Shown here: in pieces, positions 25,216 to 34,165 of the stretch
Numbering within the stretch: the stretch's first letter is position 1
Layout: each line of letters opens with the position of its first letter
Assembly (NCBI RefSeq): GCF_001421885.1
Contig: NZ_LMLH01000032.1
Span: 158,478-222,477, forward strand
Direction: 5' to 3'
DNA length: 64,000 nucleotides
From: Pseudomonas sp. Leaf48
GTDB lineage: Bacteria > Pseudomonadota > Gammaproteobacteria > Pseudomonadales > Pseudomonadaceae
The notes under the pieces: generated by a model
The model's input: the letters and a program-made list of their open reading frames with translations, nothing else
Databases searched by the model: none
What the model was told of the DNA's origin: nothing
Program-made: the position numbers and the translations under genes

Positions 25216-26169
25216 TCAAACCGGTTCTACCGTGGCCCAATAGCGACTGAATCGGCGAATGCGCACGGGCAAGGTGGACGTCAGGTTGTCCAGCACCGTG
25301 TCGGTATCGCCCAGATGAAACGCCCCGGAGATACGCAGCGCCGCGACCGCCGGATCACACCCCAGGTGCCCCGGACGATAACGCTGCAACTCCCTGATGA
25401 AATCGGCCAGCCGCCAGTCGTTGGCCACCAGCATGCCGCGAGTCCAGGCATCAGCCTGTGCATTGGCCTGCCCCACGGACTCGATGCTGTCCTGGCGAAA
25501 GCTCACCTGCTGCCCGGCGTCGACCCGCACCGCCGGACCCACCAAGCTGAGCGCGCGCACCTCCACGGCATGCTCCTGCACGCTGACAAGCGTGCGCCCC
25601 GCCTCACTGCGCACATTGAACCGCGTGCCCAGGGCGCGGATGCTGCCTTCCCCCGTGTGAACAACGAAAGGCCGCGCCAGCGCATCACGGGCCGTTTCAA
25701 TGAGGATTTCACCCTTGAGCAAACGCACTTCGCGCAGTTTTGCGCTGTAGCGGATGTCCACGGCCGTCGCGGTGTTGAGTTGCAATTGGCTGCCATCGTC
25801 CAGGCGTACACGGCGGCGCTCGCCCGTCCCGGTACGCTGATCGGCCATCAGGGTCGGCAGCGCCGTGGTGTTCCAGGCCACTGCACCCGCCCCGCTCGCC
25901 ATCAGCAAAATCGACAGTACCTTGAGTACATCCCGGCGTTTGGCCCTGGCGCTGGCGAGAGTCGGCCGGGCCATGCCGGGGCTGATCTGGCCGAGTTTGT
26001 CTTGCAGGCGCGCCAGGCGTTCCCAGGCCTGCAGATGCCGTGGATCACGCTCCAGCCAGCGCCGATGGGCCTCGCGGACGGCCTCGTCCGGCGCCTCGTC
26101 GCGCAGGTCGACATACCAGCGTGCGGCGGCTTCGAGGGTGGCGTGATCCAACGGTTGCGGGCGCACCAT
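25216..26169 (-). CDS. FecR-family anti-sigma/sigma-regulator, 317 aa
   Basis: N-terminal cytosolic part (DUF4880-like: ATLEAAARWYVDLRDEAPDE, HLQAWERLARLQ), one membrane helix near residues 94-112, and the periplasmic FecR domain (GTGERRRVRLDDGSQLQLNT, RALGTRFNVRSEAGRTLVSV). It relays receptor occupancy to the sigma factor encoded immediately upstream (3 bp between stop and ATG). Full length and intact. Confidence 0.88.
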   Translation of the reverse strand: MVRPQPLDHATLEAAARWYVDLRDEAPDEAVREAHRRWLERDPRHLQAWERLARLQDKLGQISPGMARPTLASARAKRRDVLKVLSILLMASGAGAVAWNTTALPTLMADQRTGTGERRRVRLDDGSQLQLNTATAVDIRYSAKLREVRLLKGEILIETARDALARPFVVHTGEGSIRALGTRFNVRSEAGRTLVSVQEHAVEVRALSLVGPAVRVDAGQQVSFRQDSIESVGQANAQADAWTRGMLVANDWRLADFIRELQRYRPGHLGCDPAVAALRISGAFHLGDTDTVLDNLTSTLPVRIRRFSRYWATVEPV

Positions 26170-26172
26170 GGC

Positions 26173-26682
26173 TCAGTCCTCGATCAGCAACAGGCAGTGT
26201 GTCAGGGCGCGCACCGCATGCTTTTTCACGGTGGTGACCGAGACTTTCAAGCGCCGGCCGATCTCGACGTAACTGAGGCCATCGAGCTGAGCCAGCAGGA
26301 AAATCTCGCGGGTGCGCTCACCCAGGCCATCGAGCAACCGGTCGATTTCCATCAGGGTCTCGATCACCAATTCACGGGTTTCCGGCGACACCGCCACCGG
26401 TTCAGGGGTGGCGGCCAGGGTTTCCAGCCAGGCCTGCTCCAGCGCCCGACGGCGGAACATGTCGATCATCAGGCTACGGGCAATGGTGCTCAGGTAGGCG
26501 CGGGGCTCGCGCAGTTCGAGGGTCTTGCGCTGGGTGAGCACGCGAATGAAGGTGTCCTGGGCCAGGTCCGCCGCATGCTCGACGCAACCGAGGCGTTGGC
26601 GCAGCCAGCCGCACAACCAGCGGTGATGGTCCTCGTAAAGCGAATGCACGGCGTGTTGCAACGACAGATCAGCAGAGGACAT
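26173..26682 (-). CDS. ECF sigma factor of the FecI class, 169 aa
   Basis: Region 2 (LYEDHHRWLCGWLRQRLGCV, HAADLAQDTFIRVL) and region 4 (GLSYVEIGRRLKVSVTTVKK) are complete. The ATG at 26682 begins the conserved N terminus; the frame is open to 26763 but crosses the Fur-type box. Role: transcription of the downstream receptor gene when the siderophore is bound. Operon sigma-FecR, with the receptor gene 115 bp behind. Confidence 0.88.
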   Translation of the reverse strand: MSSADLSLQHAVHSLYEDHHRWLCGWLRQRLGCVEHAADLAQDTFIRVLTQRKTLELREPRAYLSTIARSLMIDMFRRRALEQAWLETLAATPEPVAVSPETRELVIETLMEIDRLLDGLGERTREIFLLAQLDGLSYVEIGRRLKVSVTTVKKHAVRALTHCLLLIED

Positions 26683-26708
26683 GGAACGACCCGACACAAG
26701 AGTTATTT

Positions 26709-26727
26709 GATAATGACTCTCATTTTC
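26709..26727. promoter_or_regulatory. Fur box upstream of the FecI-type sigma gene
   Basis: GATAATGACTCTCATTTTC matches the 19-bp Fur consensus at 15 positions. It lies 27-45 bp upstream of the ATG at 26682, as expected for iron repression of an iron-uptake sigma factor. Confidence 0.75.
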
Positions 26728-26823
26728 GTCGAAGCCGATACATTTTGGCAAGACCGTGCGCATTAGTTGGGGCTGGGTGGCTCACATAACGGTGATCGCC
26801 CGGTGAAGGGTTCCGGGTGCGTC

Positions 26824-27393
26824 TCAACGCTGCGGCGCTACCATCCGAAACCGAATATTGATCTCGTTGGACACCATACTGTCCGCCCATTCCCCCTCGC
26901 CCACCTTGAAGTCATTGCGATTGAGCGTCAGTTCGCCATCGAAGATACCCACGGCATTCTCCGCCTTCAGCAGCACCGGCACACTCACCTCCCGGGTCAG
27001 CCCCCTGAGGCTGAGATTGCCGGTGAACACATAGCGGCTGTCACCGAGATCCTTGACCGCCGTCGACTCAAAGGTCGCCACCGGAAAGTTTTCAGTGTCG
27101 AACCACGCGGTCTTTTGCAACTCGACATTGGCATCACTGTCGCCGGCGTCGATGCTCTTCAAGTCAATGGTCATCGCGGCAAGGGCCGCCTCGGGGTTTT
27201 GCGTATCGAAAACCAGCTTCGCCTCAAACTTGTTGAAGGTGCCGTAATTTTTCGACCCCATCTGATGGTAGGTAAAACTGATGGTGCTGGCGGTGGTGTT
27301 CACCGAGGTGTACTCGACGGCCCCGGCGCACGGCACAAGGCCCAGCGCGAAAACGCCGGCCAAGGCGACGAAATACGGCAATCGAGGATTCAT
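26824..27393 (-). CDS. YceI-family periplasmic protein, 189 aa
   Basis: Signal peptide (residues 1-25, ending PCAGA), then the lipocalin-like YceI barrel: STISFTYHQMGSKNYGTFNK, FEAKLVFDTQNPEAA, WFDTENFPVATFEST, and the closing GEWADSMVSNEINIRFR. Family members bind polyisoprenoids or amides in the periplasm. Same strand as the iron-uptake genes but behind their start region, so transcribed separately. Confidence 0.85.
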   Translation of the reverse strand: MNPRLPYFVALAGVFALGLVPCAGAVEYTSVNTTASTISFTYHQMGSKNYGTFNKFEAKLVFDTQNPEAALAAMTIDLKSIDAGDSDANVELQKTAWFDTENFPVATFESTAVKDLGDSRYVFTGNLSLRGLTREVSVPVLLKAENAVGIFDGELTLNRNDFKVGEGEWADSMVSNEINIRFRMVAPQR

Positions 27394-27529
27394 CGAACTC
27401 TCCGGGCGGGGCTCCCGTCATGAGTTGAGGCGTTGTACAGCGAGACTGGCCTCAGTGGACTAAAGCAAACATCCGCCGTTCCTTCCACCCCAGGTACAGC
27501 ATTACGACCATCGCCCATCCTCCCGTGTT

Positions 27530-27620
27530 GCTGGCTTGCCAGCGATGGAGTCCTCACATCCAACATCCATGGCGACCGGCACTCCGCCATCGCCGGCAAG
27601 CCAGCTCCCTCAAGGGAATG
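27530..27620. repeat. REP-like inverted repeat between YceI and the broken phosphoribosyltransferase gene
   Basis: TTGCTGGCTTGCCAGCGATG (about 27530-27549) faces CATCGCCGGCAAGCCAGCTC (about 27588-27607) in inverted orientation. The second arm ends at the stop of the truncated gene at 27610-27822. Confidence 0.75.
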
Positions 27621-27822
27621 ATGGCACGCCGAGCTTGCGCACCAGCATCAGGTCGAGGCGAACCTGCAGCGCCATGGCCACTTCATAAGCCACCGGCACC
27701 CCGCCCCGGGACAAGGCGAGAATGATGACATCGGGACGGCGCGCATAGTGGCGCAGATGCTCCACCAGCCGCCGACCGGCTGCAGCGCGGTCCTGCAAAA
27801 TGGTCTGTGATGTGGAAATCAT
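27610..27822 (-). pseudogene. Truncated phosphoribosyltransferase (N-terminal third)
   Basis: MISTSQTILQDRAAAGRRLV, RPDVIILALSRGGVPVAYEV and LDLMLVRKLGVPS match the beginning of the PRTase family whose members are usually about 210-220 aa. Here the frame stops after 70 codons, exactly where a REP-like repeat begins, and the PRPP-binding motif is missing. The rest of the gene is not nearby. Most likely a deletion between repeats removed it. Confidence 0.75.
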
Positions 27823-27909
27823 TGGAAGGCCTCCCCAGGCGCGCGCCTGTTGGTTCACAGCCTCCAAATTGTCGGCCTGATGCCGGGGGACAGCAAGCGC
27901 CCTGGCCGC

Positions 27910-29286
27910 CTAGATCAACCTTTCGATCTTCTGATGCCGCCAGACCAACCGGTAATACAGCGTCTGCAACAGCAGCATCCCCAGGTACGCCACCGGAAAC
28001 GCCATCCATACCCCGGGCAACCCGAACATCGAGTCCAGCAGATAGGCCGCCGGCACCTGCACCCCGACCACACAGACAATCGAAATCGCCACCGGCACCA
28101 TCACCGTGCCGCTGGCGCGCATGATTCCGCCGATGATCGCCTGGAAGCCGAACACCAAAAGGCTCCAGAGCATGATGTGCAACAGGTGTTCGGCCAGGGT
28201 AAGCGTCGACTCTTCGGTAAGGAACGAGGCCAGCAACCACGGCGACAGCAAATACCCCAACAGCACCAGGCTGCCGGTCAGACACAGGTTGATCATCAAA
28301 CCCGTGCGCAAAATCGGCCCCATGCGCTCGACCCGCCCTGCCCCGATCGCCTGCGCTCCGAGGATAGACGCAGTGATCGCAATCGACAGCGCCGGAAACT
28401 GCACGTAATTGACGATCTGCGTCACCGCCCCGTACGCCGCCGTCGCCTGGGAACCGTGCTGGTTCACCAGCGCCAGAATCACCAGCTCCGACAGCGACAA
28501 CACCACCATCTGCAAACCCGTCGGCAAACCGATACGCAGCACCTTGCCGAGAATCGCCATGTCCAGCTTCATCGCAGCAAAAAACTCCCGGTCCGGCGCC
28601 AGCGGATGGCCCTTGCCGAGCAACCGCCAGGCGAGCAACCCCATCGCCACCAGATTCCCCGCCAACCCGGCGAACGCCGCACTCTGAATCCCCATCGGCG
28701 GCAACCCCAGCCACCCGCGAATCAACGCCGGCGTCAGCGCCAGCCCGACACAGGTCGACACCACCAGCGCCAACAACGGCGACAAGGTATCACTGACCCC
28801 GCGCAGCAACTGGGTGAACAACACGAACACCAACAGCGAGGGCATGATCCACAACATCACATGGGCATATGCCACCGCATCATCCAGCACATCCGCCGGC
28901 GTCCCCAACCCCACCAACGCCGACCGCGCAAACACACTGCCCAACACCGCCGCCAGCAACCCGATCAACAACCCCAGCAACAAGGTCGACCCGGCAATCG
29001 CCTTCACCATGTGCATTTCTCGTGCACCCCAGGCCTGCCCGATCAACACCCCGGCGCCAGCGCCGAGGCCGATGACCAGGGCGATGAAGAAAAACACGAT
29101 GGGGAACATCCCCGACACCGCCGCCAGCGCCTGAGTGCCGAGCATCTGGCCGATGTAGATACTGTTGACCGTGCCGGACATCGATTGCAGGAAGTTCGAC
29201 AGCACCATCGGGGCGAGGAAAAACAGGTAGGTTTTCCAGAGCGGGCGTTGGGATTGGCTGGGGGTTTGCATTGGCTGGAGGTCCAT
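27910..29286 (-). CDS. MATE-family efflux transporter, about 458 aa
   Basis: Twelve membrane helices in two homologous halves, beginning WKTYLFFLAPMVLSNFLQSM with the family pattern SGTVNSIYIGQMLGTQALAA; the second half starts ILGKVLRIGLPTGLQMVVLS. It is a Na+/H+-coupled antiporter of the inner membrane that exports cationic drugs or metabolites. The start may be 29286 or 29271; the frame is open to 29430. A LysR-like regulator is not adjacent. Confidence 0.88.
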   Translation of the reverse strand: MDLQPMQTPSQSQRPLWKTYLFFLAPMVLSNFLQSMSGTVNSIYIGQMLGTQALAAVSGMFPIVFFFIALVIGLGAGAGVLIGQAWGAREMHMVKAIAGSTLLLGLLIGLLAAVLGSVFARSALVGLGTPADVLDDAVAYAHVMLWIMPSLLVFVLFTQLLRGVSDTLSPLLALVVSTCVGLALTPALIRGWLGLPPMGIQSAAFAGLAGNLVAMGLLAWRLLGKGHPLAPDREFFAAMKLDMAILGKVLRIGLPTGLQMVVLSLSELVILALVNQHGSQATAAYGAVTQIVNYVQFPALSIAITASILGAQAIGAGRVERMGPILRTGLMINLCLTGSLVLLGYLLSPWLLASFLTEESTLTLAEHLLHIMLWSLLVFGFQAIIGGIMRASGTVMVPVAISIVCVVGVQVPAAYLLDSMFGLPGVWMAFPVAYLGMLLLQTLYYRLVWRHQKIERLI

Positions 29287-29711
29287 CTCGACGGCGGGCG
29301 GGCTGATGGAGGATAGCTTCGGTGAGATATGAGCGTGGGGCAACATATATGCGCTGGGGTGCCGCATCTTTAATACAGGAGCACAAACTGACCACTTGAA
29401 TTTTCGAGAATAGTTGTACAGACCATTCATGTGAAAACGTCAATCAGCCGCCTTGAGCCCAATAAAACCAGCGTTTCGCGGATCTCCGACATGTGAAGTC
29501 AAACGTAAAGTCGAAGGCATGTTAAATACCTGAGATTTTATCGTTACAGGTCCTGGATAAAACTCGGAACGCCTCACTTCGCCCATTTGTACTGCGACAT
29601 AAATTTCATGCCTTTTCGGCTACGAAGGAACCGATGCGCCACTACTCTACGCCATAGACAACCGGTCGAATTAATCTAGCCTTAAGTAAGATCACATGGG
29701 AGAAAAACGCC
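29287..29711. other. Intergenic region of 0.4 kb
   Basis: Divergent promoter region between the MATE and DUF6130 genes. AT content rises from about 29500 on. No open frame with a ribosome site, no repeat and no known binding site was recognised. Confidence 0.5.
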
Positions 29712-30197
29712 ATGTCCCTCGCTATCAGAAATCTGTTTGTCTTCGCATCGGCGGGCTTTTTTTGCATTGCAGCATTCGGTCAAGGAGAAGCAGGTACCGA
29801 TCATCCACCGGCCATACTCCCGTTGGAATCCGAGAAGCCGGTAAAACTCATTGCCTTTGCGCCGCTTGCCGAGCCGCTCGCCCGCGGTGTTGTCATCATT
29901 CAGTTTCGGACAGAGCACGCCAGGATCATGCCGGTGTTTGGCAAAGCCGCTGGCGACGTTTCACCACGTCTGGGCCACCTCCACGTGACCGTCGATGACT
30001 GGAAAGGTACATGGGCGCATTCCAGCGAAGACCCGATTATCCTGGTGGGACTGACTCCCGGAACTCACAGGGTACTATTGGAAGTGGCCGACCCGACCCA
30101 CCACATTCTCACCAGCACCACAGTGAGTTTCATAGTTCCCGAGAAGAAATCATCGGATGCACCCCAAATGGACGTTGGGCACACGCTAAAACCATGA
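29712..30197 (+). CDS. DUF6130 family exported protein, 161 aa
   Basis: Signal peptide at residues 1-23 (SLAIRNLFVFASAGFFCIAA then FG), followed by a beta-rich domain: LGHLHVTVDDWKGTWAHSSE, IILVGLTPGTHRVLLEVADP, THHILTSTTVSFIVPEKKS. The histidines in GHLHVTVDDW and the domain shape resemble small copper- or ligand-binding periplasmic beta-sandwiches, but no function is assigned. RBS GGGAGA. A second, broken copy of the C terminus lies at 33377-33508. Confidence 0.8.
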   Translation: MSLAIRNLFVFASAGFFCIAAFGQGEAGTDHPPAILPLESEKPVKLIAFAPLAEPLARGVVIIQFRTEHARIMPVFGKAAGDVSPRLGHLHVTVDDWKGTWAHSSEDPIILVGLTPGTHRVLLEVADPTHHILTSTTVSFIVPEKKSSDAPQMDVGHTLKP

Positions 30198-30253
30198 ACG
30201 AAAAGCAAAAAGAAAGCGAAAAGGGGACGGATCTATTTTTCCGATAAGGGCGC

Positions 30254-30418
30254 GTGGATAATCCCTCCACCCGCCGATTCTGGCGGGTTGGACCGCAAGC
30301 CCATGCGGCCATCGTCAGCGTCCTTGGTGAGGCCACTGCGAACGCCGATAACATTCGTGAACAACTCAAGCCGGTTCACGAAGTCAGCTATCTGACGGTC
30401 GAGTTTCGACCTGTCTGA
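30254..30418 (+). CDS. Short frame, 54 aa, possibly a gene remnant
   Basis: From a GTG at 30254 the frame encodes VDNPSTRRFWRVGPQAHAAI, VSVLGEATANADNIREQLKP and VHEVSYLTVEFRPV. The composition is protein-like. It could be a very small gene or the tail of a longer lost one. No clear start signal other than AAGGG 5 bp upstream. I do not recognise the family. Confidence 0.35.
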   Translation: MDNPSTRRFWRVGPQAHAAIVSVLGEATANADNIREQLKPVHEVSYLTVEFRPV

Positions 30419-30457
30419 TTCAGCGCCTCCCCACTATTGTCTCCAAAGGAACCTGTA

Positions 30458-30829
30458 ATGCCTCTAGGGAAACGTGAACTGGCACGAATCGAACGTCGGT
30501 TGATAAGCGCGCTCACCGAGGCGTGCGAAACAGCAAAAGGTGAAATCAAAGGCTTTGTTTGGCTCACCCACATCGCTGATCTGAACGCGTTGGCTCAAAC
30601 CCTGAAGGTAATCTGGGTATTCGAGACCCTGGCTGACAGAAAGCTCGCCCTGGTTGACACTAAGGCGCGCATCTTTGAGTTGACGGCCATCGCGTTGAAT
30701 GAGGCCAACATCGACCTGATCCCTTCAGGCCACAGTGTCCTCTTCGACTCTGAGGAGGAGTGTCAGCGAATTCACGGAGGCGACTGGAAAACCCGCCTGA
30801 CTCAATCGCGCGTGGCCAAAGGTGCCTGA
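30458..30829 (+). CDS. Conserved Pseudomonas protein, 123 aa (often labelled Fis-like)
   Basis: MPLGKRELARIERRLISALT, EACETAKGEIKGFVWLTHIA and VIWVFETLADRKLALVD match a widespread small Pseudomonas family sometimes named as Fis-type regulator, although no helix-turn-helix is evident to me. The ATG at 30458 has AAGGAA at good spacing and is preferred over the upstream start at 30437. Two bp separate it from the DUF1289 gene, so they form an operon. Confidence 0.7.
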   Translation: MPLGKRELARIERRLISALTEACETAKGEIKGFVWLTHIADLNALAQTLKVIWVFETLADRKLALVDTKARIFELTAIALNEANIDLIPSGHSVLFDSEEECQRIHGGDWKTRLTQSRVAKGA

Positions 30830-30831
30830 CA

Positions 30832-31014
30832 ATGGCTAAAGAAATCGAGAATCCCTGCATCTCAGTTTGCCAGCTCAGTGGTGATCTGTGTGTGAGTTGC
30901 GGGCGAAGCAAGGAAGACATCAGAAAATGGAAACGCATGAAGCGGCCTGAAAAAATGGCCGCTGTGCAAAGGGCGAATGTGCGCTTGAAAGGGCTGAAGA
31001 AAGCACAGGGATAG
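30832..31014 (+). CDS. DUF1289 family small Cys protein, 60 aa
   Basis: MAKEIENPCISVCQLSGDLC plus VSCGRSKEDIRKWKRMKRPE is the DUF1289 pattern: four cysteines (C-x3-C ... C-x2-C) followed by a basic helix, probably a small Fe-S or zinc protein. Start ATG at 30832, 2 bp after the previous stop. It is tail-to-tail with a LysR gene (stops adjacent). Confidence 0.8.
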   Translation: MAKEIENPCISVCQLSGDLCVSCGRSKEDIRKWKRMKRPEKMAAVQRANVRLKGLKKAQG

Positions 31015-31920
31015 TCACTTGCTCAGGATGAAGCCATCACTCAATAACCGGCGAAGTCTCGACCGAACCCTCATTGGCGGTGTATGAGCCGGGCCAGGCT
31101 TCGACAGCAGGAAGAACCTGAGCGGGCTTGGGCAGCTCAATTCGTTTAACGCAATCAATTGTCCATTGAATGCATCAAGGGCGTGAATCGCCGGATTCCA
31201 GAGTGCGATGCCCAATCCTGAGCGGGCGGCTTCGATTGCCTGGGCGTAGTCACCCATCACCCTGTCGATAGGCTTCGAAGTCAGGCGTTTGCCGTGATGG
31301 CACATCCACGCTCGCCACAGTGTCGTGTCGCCGGTGTGTAGTAGCGCAGTGTCCTGTATCAAGGACAACGGTTGCTCGTTCATGGCGAGTACTTCGGGTG
31401 ACGCCACGGGGCAAAGCGACTCCTCGAACAGTGGTTCCTCGTCTCCGTCATTCCATTGTCCACGCCCGTATCTGATGGCCAAATCGACCTCGCCTGAGGA
31501 AAGGCTGGCATTGAGCGCTGAGGTGACCAGTTCAATACGTAAATCCTGAGTCGTACCTTCCAGTTCGGACAGGCGCGGGATCAACCAGAAACGTGCGAAG
31601 GATGACGTAGTGGCTAATTTGACAATGGGCAAGATTTGGCCGACGGGCCGGAGCTGTCGCGCTTGTTTCAGTTGTTCGAAGGCATGAGCGACTTTGGCCA
31701 GCGCGATTTGTCCCGTTGCCGTAACGGTGACACCGCGCGCATGGCCGTCGAACAAGGAACATTGAAACCATTTTTCAGCCATTTCCACACGTCGGCTGAT
31801 GGTCGCATGGGTAACTTCCAGTTCCGCTGCCGCGGCAGTGAAAGAGCCAGTTCTGGCGGCGGTAATGGCAGCTTGCAGGGCTTCGAAGGGAGGGAAAATA
31901 TCGTCTGAGCTGTACGTCAT
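31015..31920 (-). CDS. LysR-family regulator (GcvA-like), 301 aa
   Basis: Winged HTH at residues 10-70: AAITAARTGSFTAAAAELEV, THATISRRVEMAEKWFQCSL. The effector domain follows to residue 300 (VKLATTSSFARFWLIPRLSE, DLAIRYGRGQW). The ATG at 31920 is preferred to the GTG at 31926. It is divergent from the exported protein at 32006, which may be its target. Confidence 0.85.
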   Translation of the reverse strand: MTYSSDDIFPPFEALQAAITAARTGSFTAAAAELEVTHATISRRVEMAEKWFQCSLFDGHARGVTVTATGQIALAKVAHAFEQLKQARQLRPVGQILPIVKLATTSSFARFWLIPRLSELEGTTQDLRIELVTSALNASLSSGEVDLAIRYGRGQWNDGDEEPLFEESLCPVASPEVLAMNEQPLSLIQDTALLHTGDTTLWRAWMCHHGKRLTSKPIDRVMGDYAQAIEAARSGLGIALWNPAIHALDAFNGQLIALNELSCPSPLRFFLLSKPGPAHTPPMRVRSRLRRLLSDGFILSK

Positions 31921-32005
31921 ATGCACAGCTTATGGATAAGCAGCGCTATAGGTCAACAGCTTAGAGTTTTCTATGCTGCGCTGCCTTGTTCATTGAGAAA
32001 GCAGC

Positions 32006-32503
32006 ATGTCGTGCTTGAAAGCGCTCATTTCGCCATTGGTAATCATCGCAACAGTGGCAGGGCTTTGTGCGGGTAATTATTGTTATGCCGCCTCCAGCTT
32101 AGAAAGGCCAATCGTACGAGGTTACGAAGGGAATGGAGGCGTCTGCGTTGAACTGGTCATGTCTGGCTCACCTGGAAAAGAGTGGGCATTGCTCAGGATT
32201 CGAGGAACGGAAACGGAAGTGGGGGCGGTGGTACATCAAGCAAGCGTTCAGCGCTCACCGGTTTCGACATCCTTTGTAGAAAGTATCAACGGGGTTTCAC
32301 GGACAATTTTTGAGGTGCGGATGCATCAGGGTTTTCTTCCGCGTCAAGAGCAGAAGCCTTATGTGCTGGGAGAAAGCGCCCGCTTGGAGAGACTGAGTAA
32401 TATCGGCCTGGAGCTACAAAGGTTTGGAACTGAGGAATTGGCCGCTCATCAAGCTTGGACACAGACCGCGCCATCCGAAAATTTGACCGTAAACCGTCCT
32501 TGA
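32006..32503 (+). CDS. Exported hypothetical protein, 165 aa
   Basis: Signal peptide at residues 1-28 (LKALISPLVIIATVAGLCAG, NYCYA). The mature part is about 137 residues and beta-rich (VRGYEGNGGVCVELVMSGSP, EVGAVVHQASVQ) with no recognised motif. It is divergent from the LysR at 31015-31920 with 85 bp between start codons, so a shared regulatory region is likely. Confidence 0.6.
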   Translation: MSCLKALISPLVIIATVAGLCAGNYCYAASSLERPIVRGYEGNGGVCVELVMSGSPGKEWALLRIRGTETEVGAVVHQASVQRSPVSTSFVESINGVSRTIFEVRMHQGFLPRQEQKPYVLGESARLERLSNIGLELQRFGTEELAAHQAWTQTAPSENLTVNRP

Positions 32504-32563
32504 TTGAACGGCTCCTCTTGGCCGATAGCGAAGTCTCCCCACCTCTCGCGGTCGATTCAATAC

Positions 32564-33178
32564 TTAGGTCAGCTGTCGTACTCCCAGGCCAAGAATCAGA
32601 CCACCGCACAGGCGATCAATCACTTTCCGAGCCTTCTGATATGCCGAGGAAATCCTTGGTTGTGACAAAGCCACCGCAACCAGTCCATACCAGGTCAGCG
32701 AAACGACCACCACAACCGCCAGCATTGAGACGAAGGTGCTGACCGAGGGGTGGGCGGGGGCTGCTGCTGAAAAGACGGCGGCGTAGAAGGCCATGGATTT
32801 AGGATTGCCGATGTTGGTGACGACACCCTGAAAGAAAGATTTCCGGACGCTGCCAACCGTGCCCTCACAAGGCCGTAAGGCGGGATGCTTGCCTGCTTTA
32901 ACGATCAGGCGTACGCCAAACCACATCAGGTACGCCGCACCCATTATCTTCATAACCAGTGCTGCCCATGGGAAGGCTGCAAACACAAGGCCCAGGCCTG
33001 TGATCGCACAGCCAGACCAGAGCAGGTTCACGGTCACTATACCGGCGACTAACGCCAACGCCTCGGCACGTGTTGCGGCTACTGCCTTGTGAACAACGGC
33101 GACGAAGTTCGGCCCCGGAATCACTACGCCCGCCAGATAAACCCAGAAAACAGTGAGCACCGCGGTACTGTCGAACAT
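32564..33178 (-). CDS. LysE/RhtB-family amino-acid exporter, 204 aa
   Basis: Six predicted membrane helices; the start region FWVYLAGVVIPGPNFVAVVH holds the conserved PGPN motif, and SFFQGVVTNIGNPKSMAFYA holds the NPK motif. It exports small amino acids or homoserine lactone-like compounds. The ATG at 33178 starts the conserved protein. No regulator is adjacent. Confidence 0.85.
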   Translation of the reverse strand: MFDSTAVLTVFWVYLAGVVIPGPNFVAVVHKAVAATRAEALALVAGIVTVNLLWSGCAITGLGLVFAAFPWAALVMKIMGAAYLMWFGVRLIVKAGKHPALRPCEGTVGSVRKSFFQGVVTNIGNPKSMAFYAAVFSAAAPAHPSVSTFVSMLAVVVVVSLTWYGLVAVALSQPRISSAYQKARKVIDRLCGGLILGLGVRQLT

Positions 33179-33376
33179 TTCGATCCCTCTTAGCGCTGAT
33201 CGGTACCAGCGTCTGGTTGAAGATTTCATCACGTTTTTCGCCGCCAGAGCATCCATGCTAGCGAGCGAAGGGGCGGACAGTCAGACACAGATCCAACAAT
33301 AAACTCCGATACAGTGATCTTTTAAGCTAAGTAAACCCTGCCCGGCGATGAGGTGGTCAGGGATCGGGATGGTAAT

Positions 33377-33508
33377 CATCGGGTGCTTCTGGAAGTGGCA
33401 GACCCGACTCACCACATCCTCACCAGCACGACAGTGAGTTTCGTTGTTCCCGAGAAGAAACCATCGGACGTGCCCTCAATGGACGATGGGCACACGCTAA
33501 AACCCTGA
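33377..33508 (+). pseudogene. C-terminal remnant of a second DUF6130 gene
   Basis: The frame HRVLLEVADPTHHILTSTTV, SFVVPEKKPSDVPSMDDGHT, LKP is almost identical to the last 45 residues of the DUF6130 protein at 29712-30197 (which reads PEKKSSDAPQMDVGHTLKP). Everything upstream is absent. The DNA is also close to identical over about 130 bp. The remnant lies 3.3 kb from the intact copy on the same strand. Confidence 0.8.
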
Positions 33509-33547
33509 ACAAGTTCGATCCGCAAGACGCCCCTGAACCAGAGGTCA

Positions 33548-34033
33548 TCACAGCACGCTAGGCACCTCAAACCCGACTTTCACACGGTCCAGTGCCACGA
33601 TTGTCTTGAACCAGGTCACGTTGGGGTTTTCGGCAAACAATCGCCGCGCCAACGCCTGGTATTCATTCATGCTGGCAACGGTTAACACCAGGACGAAATC
33701 CACTTCGCCAGTGACGTAATAGCACTGCTGCACCTCGGGCACAGCGAAGTGTGCCTTCATCGCCTCCAGTTCCTTGATACTGGTGCGCTCGGTCATCACT
33801 TCCACAATGATCGTGATCGGCCGTCCCACGGCGGTGGGATCCACGATGGCTACGTTGCCTGTGATGACACCACCCTCCTCCATCCGCTTGATGCGGCGCT
33901 GCACGGCGGCCGTGGAGAGATTGACCTGCTCGGCCATCAGGCGCAGAGGCATGGTGTTGTCGCGCTGTACGAGTTCCAGGATGGCGCGGTCGAATTTGTC
34001 CAGCGATTCAGGTGCAGCGTCGTTTTTTGCCAT
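33548..34033 (-). CDS. Lrp/AsnC-family regulator, 161 aa
   Basis: HTH near residues 12-60: LDKFDRAILELVQRDNTMPL, EQVNLSTAAVQRRIKRMEEG. A RAM ligand-binding domain follows (VDFVLVLTVASMNEYQALAR, FAENPNVTWFKTIVALDRVK). Forms octamers in the family and senses amino acids. Divergent from the LctP-like permease at 34166, which it probably controls. Confidence 0.87.
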   Translation of the reverse strand: MAKNDAAPESLDKFDRAILELVQRDNTMPLRLMAEQVNLSTAAVQRRIKRMEEGGVITGNVAIVDPTAVGRPITIIVEVMTERTSIKELEAMKAHFAVPEVQQCYYVTGEVDFVLVLTVASMNEYQALARRLFAENPNVTWFKTIVALDRVKVGFEVPSVL

Positions 34034-34165
34034 GGTGAACCCGTGAGAAATTTTCTCGAAAACTAGCAGAAAACTGCGGCCCTTTATCTAGCCGAGAGAA
34101 ATATTATCTTGCCAGCAGGCTGCAGACGCAGCCCTGGTTGGGTACTCACACAGGATGATATCGGT

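Noticed and set aside
23202..26766. Two long plus-strand frames of 554 and 640 codons
   Set aside because: They are antisense to the TonB receptor, FecR and sigma genes, all of which have full-length domains. No ribosome sites.
27850..29316. 488-codon plus-strand frame rich in His, Gln and Arg
   Set aside because: It lies opposite the MATE gene, has extremely biased low-complexity composition and no family character; it is an antisense shadow in GC-rich DNA.
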